34,433 nt of DNA from Nitrospiraceae bacterium. Lineage in GTDB: Bacteria; Nitrospirota; Nitrospiria; Nitrospirales; Nitrospiraceae. Shown piece after piece: positions 31,818-34,433 of the stretch (position 1 is its first letter; the number at the start of each line of letters is the position of its first letter). Position numbers and translations under genes: made by a program. The stretch spans positions 1 to 34,433 of the forward strand of contig SYGV01000141.1 of assembly GCA_005799365.1 (NCBI GenBank). Direction: 5' to 3'. The notes below the pieces were generated by a model, which had not been told where the DNA came from, did no database searches, and saw nothing but the letters and a program-made list of their open reading frames with translations.

Positions 31818-31856
31818 TTGGCAACGAAGAAGGCAGCGAAGAAGAAAAAGAAGTAA
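31818..31856 (+). CDS. 12-residue lysine-rich ORF (MATKKAAKKKKK)
   Basis: TTG start preceded at 8 nt by AAAGGAGGTGA (31802-31812), complementary to the 16S 3' end at 10 of 11 bases, by far the best ribosome site in the window. It encodes MATKKAAKKKKK and stops at TAA, 15 bp before a strong hairpin. The sequence resembles the start or tail of the Ala/Lys-rich histone H1-like proteins of bacteria. An overlapping ATG (31799) frame in a different phase runs through the hairpin and is less likely. Probably co-transcribed with the HARE-HTH gene. Whether it is a real peptide, a truncated gene or a leader needs data. Confidence 0.5.
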   Translation: MATKKAAKKKKK

Positions 31857-31871
31857 CCCCTCCACGGTTAC

Positions 31872-31905
31872 GGCGCCGGGGGCAAGGCCACTTGCTCCCG
31901 GCGCC
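31872..31905 (+). terminator. Strong hairpin terminator after the HARE-HTH/micro-ORF transcript
   Basis: Fifteen-pair stem with one G-T: GGCGCCGGG (31872-31880) and GCAAG (31882-31886) pair with CTTGC (31891-31895) and CCCGGCGCC (31897-31905); loop GCCA. It is followed by CCTTC rather than a long T-run, so termination may not be purely intrinsic. Confidence 0.7.
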
Positions 31906-32009
31906 CCTTCAATACAGAACACCCTCCCCACGACGACCAACATTCCCGGCACAAACAAGACACCAGGACCACTGTCGGTTCTTGAGAAGGCGTTGCGGCT
32001 GAAACAGGC

Positions 32010-32948
32010 TTAGGCTGCGGGAGCGGCTTGCAGAGCCGCAATAGGCACGTGAGCGGGACGTGAATGGACATGCTGCGGGGCGACCGGAGCTTCCTGGGAG
32101 TCGACCAACACCCAGCTGTCCGGCTGCGACAGGATGGTTTGCACCAATTTGGTGTGGAGCGCATGCCCCGATCGGTCGGCGGTCAGATGGCCGATAACCG
32201 GAACCCCGAGCAAGGCCATGTCTCCGATCAGGTCCAGCACCTTATGCCGCACAAACTCATCGGCGAAACGGAGGCCGGATTCGTTCACAATGCCGTCCTC
32301 AGACAATACCACCGTATTCTCCAGCGAGCCGCCTTTTGCAAGGCCCCTTGCCCAAAGCGCCTCCACTTCTTTCAGAAACGCGAACGTGCGCGCATCGGCG
32401 ATGTCCTGCTCGAACGAGGCCACGGAGCAGTCATACTCGTACGTCTGCCGCTGGATCATCGGATGATTGTACTGAACGGAGCACGTAATCCTCGGCGTTG
32501 TCGCAGGCGTGATCGCGATCCGTCGTCCACCTTCGGCAATCTCGATCGGCCGTAATATCTTTAGGTAGGGCTGCCACCGCTCTTGCTGGGTGATTCCCGC
32601 AGAACGGATCAACTGGACAAACGCGCCGGCACTGCCATCCATCGCCGGAATCTCCCCCCCGTCCAGTTCCACATAGACGTTGTCGATCTCGACCCCGACC
32701 AACGCCGCCAGCAGGTGTTCGACCGTTTTAATCAAAGCCCCGTTCGCACTGAGAGCCGTGCAGAGTTCGGTGGACATCAGATTGCGGATCGAAGCCCCAA
32801 ACGACACGGTGCCACCCCTCTGGTGCCGGATAAATAAAATGCCCGTATCAGGAGGAGCCGGACTCAGCGTCAGCGACACGGACTGGCCCGTATGGAGGCC
32901 GATACCGGAGCAGGAAACCGAATGGTTAATGGTATGTTGCTGACGCAT
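32010..32948 (-). CDS. lpxC: UDP-3-O-acyl-N-acetylglucosamine deacetylase LpxC
   Basis: Zinc deacetylase that commits UDP-diacyl precursor to lipid A, evidence of a lipopolysaccharide-type outer membrane. 312 residues. It opens QHTINHSVSCSGIGLHTGQS, zinc ligands are His78 (TVEHLLAAL), His235 and Asp239 (RHKVLDLIGD), and the general-acid His262 lies in SGHALHTKLV. ALDGG.IPAMDGSA is seen as LDGGEIPAMDGSAGAF. All catalytic residues are present. ATG 32948 has GAGGG seven bases ahead. The gene stands alone and appears to be driven by a -24/-12 promoter (32977-32994). Confidence 0.96.
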   Translation of the reverse strand: MRQQHTINHSVSCSGIGLHTGQSVSLTLSPAPPDTGILFIRHQRGGTVSFGASIRNLMSTELCTALSANGALIKTVEHLLAALVGVEIDNVYVELDGGEIPAMDGSAGAFVQLIRSAGITQQERWQPYLKILRPIEIAEGGRRIAITPATTPRITCSVQYNHPMIQRQTYEYDCSVASFEQDIADARTFAFLKEVEALWARGLAKGGSLENTVVLSEDGIVNESGLRFADEFVRHKVLDLIGDMALLGVPVIGHLTADRSGHALHTKLVQTILSQPDSWVLVDSQEAPVAPQHVHSRPAHVPIAALQAAPAA

Positions 32949-32976
32949 AAAAATACCCTCAATCCCGCGTAGGATA

Positions 32977-32994
32977 CAGCAAGATAGATGCCAA
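32977..32994 (-). promoter_or_regulatory. Candidate sigma54 (-24/-12) promoter of lpxC
   Basis: Minus strand TTGGCATCTATCTTGCTG, with GG and GC separated by exactly 10 bases as required for sigma54 and the TGGCA and TTGCT blocks intact. Transcription would begin near 32966, giving an 18-nt leader that holds the GAGGG ribosome site. Confidence 0.5.
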
Positions 32995-33233
32995 AAATAT
33001 TCTCTGTCTTTAATTCATAACAAATTGATTTACAAAGATTTATATTCATACCGTCTGTACGGTGTGTTGTAAAAACAAAACATGTGTGCTTTTTTCACCG
33101 TAGTTAAAAAGACAGTGATGGGCTTCTCGTGGCCCATCCTGGACTCCTTCGCCAGGCGCTTCGCGACGCATTCGATTCATTGCGGGCGAAAACCGGGCCA
33201 TGATACAGTGCTCACGCGCACCGGCTGAAAGAC

Positions 33234-33896
33234 ATGCCCATGCAAGAACCAAATGAAAAGCTGATCGCCAAGAAGGAAGAGTGGGCCAAGGCCAAACGCG
33301 GGCTGGTCGAGGATGGGGTGACGCAAGACCACCGCGCCAGGGCAGTTGGGCTCCCGCCGGGTCAGCACCGGGTCAACAACTGGCCGGTTCTGGATCTGGG
33401 CATTCATCCCGATTTGCCGCTGGATCAGTGGGCGCTGACCGTCAGTGGCCTCGTCGAGCAGCCGATCACCTGGACCTGGGAACAATTCCTGGCCCAGCCG
33501 CAAGTCGAACTGGTCACCGACTTTCATTGTGTTACGACTTGGAGCACGTTCGACAACGCCTGGCTGGGCGTCGCCTTTCGCCACCTCATGCAGCTGGTCA
33601 AACCCAAGCCGGACGCACAATTCGTCTATTTCACCAGCTACGACAACTATTCGACGAGCCTCCCCCTGGAGGCCTGCGATGATGACGATGTCCTGCTTGT
33701 CCAGCGATGGAACGGCAAGCCCCTGCCCAAGGAACACGGAGGTCCGGTGCGCGTGCATGTCCCCAAGCGCTATGCCTGGAAAGGCGCCAAGTGGGTGAAG
33801 GAAATTATTTTCTTAGAGAACGACCGTCCGGGATATTGGGAAGTGCGGGGCTATTCGAATACGGCGCTCCCTTGGGACGAAGACCGGTATGCGTAA
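33234..33896 (+). CDS. Sulfite oxidase-like molybdopterin oxidoreductase
   Basis: 220 residues, soluble, matching the stand-alone molybdopterin domain of sulfite oxidase/YuiH-type enzymes. GLPPGQHRVNNWPVLDLG, PITWTWEQFLAQPQVELVTD, FHCVTTWSTFDNAWLGVAF (Cys99, the molybdenum ligand) and YDNYSTSLPLEACDDDDVLL are the core. The C-terminus has HGGPVRVHVPKRYAWKGAKW and GYWEVRGYSNTALPWDEDRY. No Tat signal is seen, so it is probably cytoplasmic; MsrP-type periplasmic function is unlikely. No cytochrome or membrane partner is adjacent, so electron donor and substrate are unknown. ATG 33234 starts MPMQEPNE; the second ATG (33240) is equally possible. Confidence 0.9.
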   Translation: MPMQEPNEKLIAKKEEWAKAKRGLVEDGVTQDHRARAVGLPPGQHRVNNWPVLDLGIHPDLPLDQWALTVSGLVEQPITWTWEQFLAQPQVELVTDFHCVTTWSTFDNAWLGVAFRHLMQLVKPKPDAQFVYFTSYDNYSTSLPLEACDDDDVLLVQRWNGKPLPKEHGGPVRVHVPKRYAWKGAKWVKEIIFLENDRPGYWEVRGYSNTALPWDEDRYA

Positions 33897-33915
33897 CGCA
33901 ACAACGATGCACGCG

Positions 33916-33973
33916 GAATGATGACCGATGACTACGCATCCCGACCATTCATCATTCTGCATTCAGCATTCAT
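33916..33973. repeat. Heptad-phased inverted array between convergent genes
   Basis: Left: GAATGAT, GACCGAT, GACTACG (33916-33936). Right, inverted: CATTCAT, CATTCTG, CATTCAG, CATTCAT (33946-33973). Arms GCGGAATGATGA (33913-33924) and TCATCATTCTGC (33949-33960) form a 12-pair stem with one G-T. It fills the gap between the oxidoreductase and the response regulator. Confidence 0.85.
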
Positions 33974-33979
33974 TGTTGC

Positions 33980-34433
33980 TCAAGGGCGCGGCTCCAGTTC
34001 GATCAACCCCTTCCGAATCGCCAGAATCGCCGCCTGCGTCCGGTCGTAGACCTGCAACTTGTGAAAAATATTCCGCACGTGGTTCTTGACGGTCTTCTCG
34101 CTCAGATCCAGATTGTTGGCGATTTCCTTGTTCGTCTTCCCGTCCGCCACGAGCCGCAGCACGGTGATTTCACGCTCCGTCAGGTCATGTTCCACCCAGC
34201 CCGGCTTCTTGCCCTTGCGCTGCGCCAACAAGGAAAACTCGGCGAGAATCTTGCTGGCCACCGAGGGATGGATGAGCGACTCGCCCCGATAGACGGCCCG
34301 GATCGCCGCCACGATCTGCGAGGAATCCGTGTCTTTGAGCAAATAGCCCGTCGCGCCGGCCCGGACCAGATCGAAGATATATTGCTGTTCTTCATACATG
34401 GTCAGCGCAATGATGCCGATGTGCGGGAATTCC
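33980..34433 (-). CDS. NarL/LuxR-family response regulator (5' end outside window)
   Basis: The frame is open to the window edge, so at least the phospho-acceptor Asp and first strands of the receiver lie beyond it. What is here begins EFPHIGIIALTMYEEQQYIF, with AGATGYLLKDTDS (the conserved Lys of the receiver), a linker (~60 residues) and a LuxR-type HTH: LTEREITVLRLVADGKTNKE, IANNLDLSEKTVKNHVRNIF, HKLQVYDRTQAAILAIRKG. This is a typical two-component transcription factor of the NarL class. Its cognate kinase is not visible here; the split kinase at 1537-3962 is too far away to infer a pairing. Confidence 0.93.
   Translation of the reverse strand, partial: EFPHIGIIALTMYEEQQYIFDLVRAGATGYLLKDTDSSQIVAAIRAVYRGESLIHPSVASKILAEFSLLAQRKGKKPGWVEHDLTEREITVLRLVADGKTNKEIANNLDLSEKTVKNHVRNIFHKLQVYDRTQAAILAIRKGLIELEPRP

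Noticed and set aside
31799-32002. 67-codon frame starting at ATG 31799
   Set aside because: It begins in the Shine-Dalgarno of the TTG-started lysine-rich ORF and runs through the strong hairpin; less plausible than the short ORF, though not excluded.
1-34433. CRISPR, tRNA, rRNA, insertion sequence, attachment site or replication origin
   Set aside because: No direct repeats with regular unique spacers, no cloverleaf or rRNA segments, no transposase motifs or target-site duplications, and no DnaA-box cluster were seen by eye; tRNAscan, Infernal and ISfinder searches would be decisive.

Overview
The window is about 34 kb of GC-rich, densely coded bacterial DNA with no rRNA, tRNA, insertion sequence or CRISPR that I can see. 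Gene content (lpxC, lolA, ftsK, rsmA, pdxA, gpsA, truD, larB/larC, a radical SAM/SPASM protein with a PCP_red tail, a stand-alone arginine-dihydrolase-type enzyme next to an archaeal-type ornithine cyclodeaminase) fits a Gram-negative bacterium. The mix of styles suggests Nitrospirota (Nitrospira-like), but that assignment is inference from gene content only. Most of it is chromosomal core and semi-core; nothing looks like a plasmid, phage or genomic island.

Layout. 1-1413 (+): a truncated radical SAM/SPASM-PCP_red gene and a coupled four-helix CopD/HemJ-like membrane protein. 1537-3962 (+): a multidomain sensor histidine kinase split by an apparent one-base frameshift. 12802-4232 (-): a long run larC, Ca/Na-type exchanger, CDF exporter, pdxA, small unknown gene, rsmA, ftsK, lolA, mostly with overlapping or closely spaced ends. 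12986-13555 (+): a secreted unknown protein. 15459-13607 (-): gpsA-larB. 15804 (+): a zinc-ribbon membrane protein. 18298-16227 (-): ornithine cyclodeaminase and arginine dihydrolase genes, which are fused in cyanobacteria. 19703-18648 (-): truD. 19813-21320 (+): a secreted EF-hand protein and a metallophosphoesterase. 21963 (-) and 22055 (+): divergent HEAT-repeat and marR genes; marR is followed by an internally deleted nitroreductase and a metallo-beta-lactamase-fold hydrolase. 27163-23751 (-): LON-domain protein, ABC ATPase, ABC permease, SirB1-type protein. 27302-30349 (+): AttH/CrtC-like secreted protein, beta-propeller lipoprotein, histidine phosphatase. Then a small lipoprotein (-), a HARE-HTH protein with a 12-codon lysine-rich ORF (+), lpxC (-), a molybdopterin oxidoreductase (+) and the end of a NarL-type response regulator (-).

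Two patterns cut across the genes. First, seven gene junctions carry short arrays of degenerate words, six phased at about 7 nt and one (13565-13616) looser at 7-9 nt; each locus uses a different core word. In several the array runs into coding sequence (the LolA signal peptide, the RsmA tail) or becomes an inverted pair lying between convergent genes. Second, at least three genes (HEAT, marR, LON-domain) have a well-formed sigma70-type promoter whose -10 box ends 5-6 nt before the start codon, which predicts leaderless mRNAs. The marR promoter also carries a 12-bp inverted repeat between its -35 and -10 boxes, a likely autoregulatory operator.

Other points worth attention: a 25-bp near-perfect palindrome at the start of the CDF gene; a -24/-12 (sigma54) promoter in front of lpxC; a 12-residue lysine-rich ORF behind an almost perfect Shine-Dalgarno and before a strong hairpin; and a low-complexity insert inside the FtsK motor.
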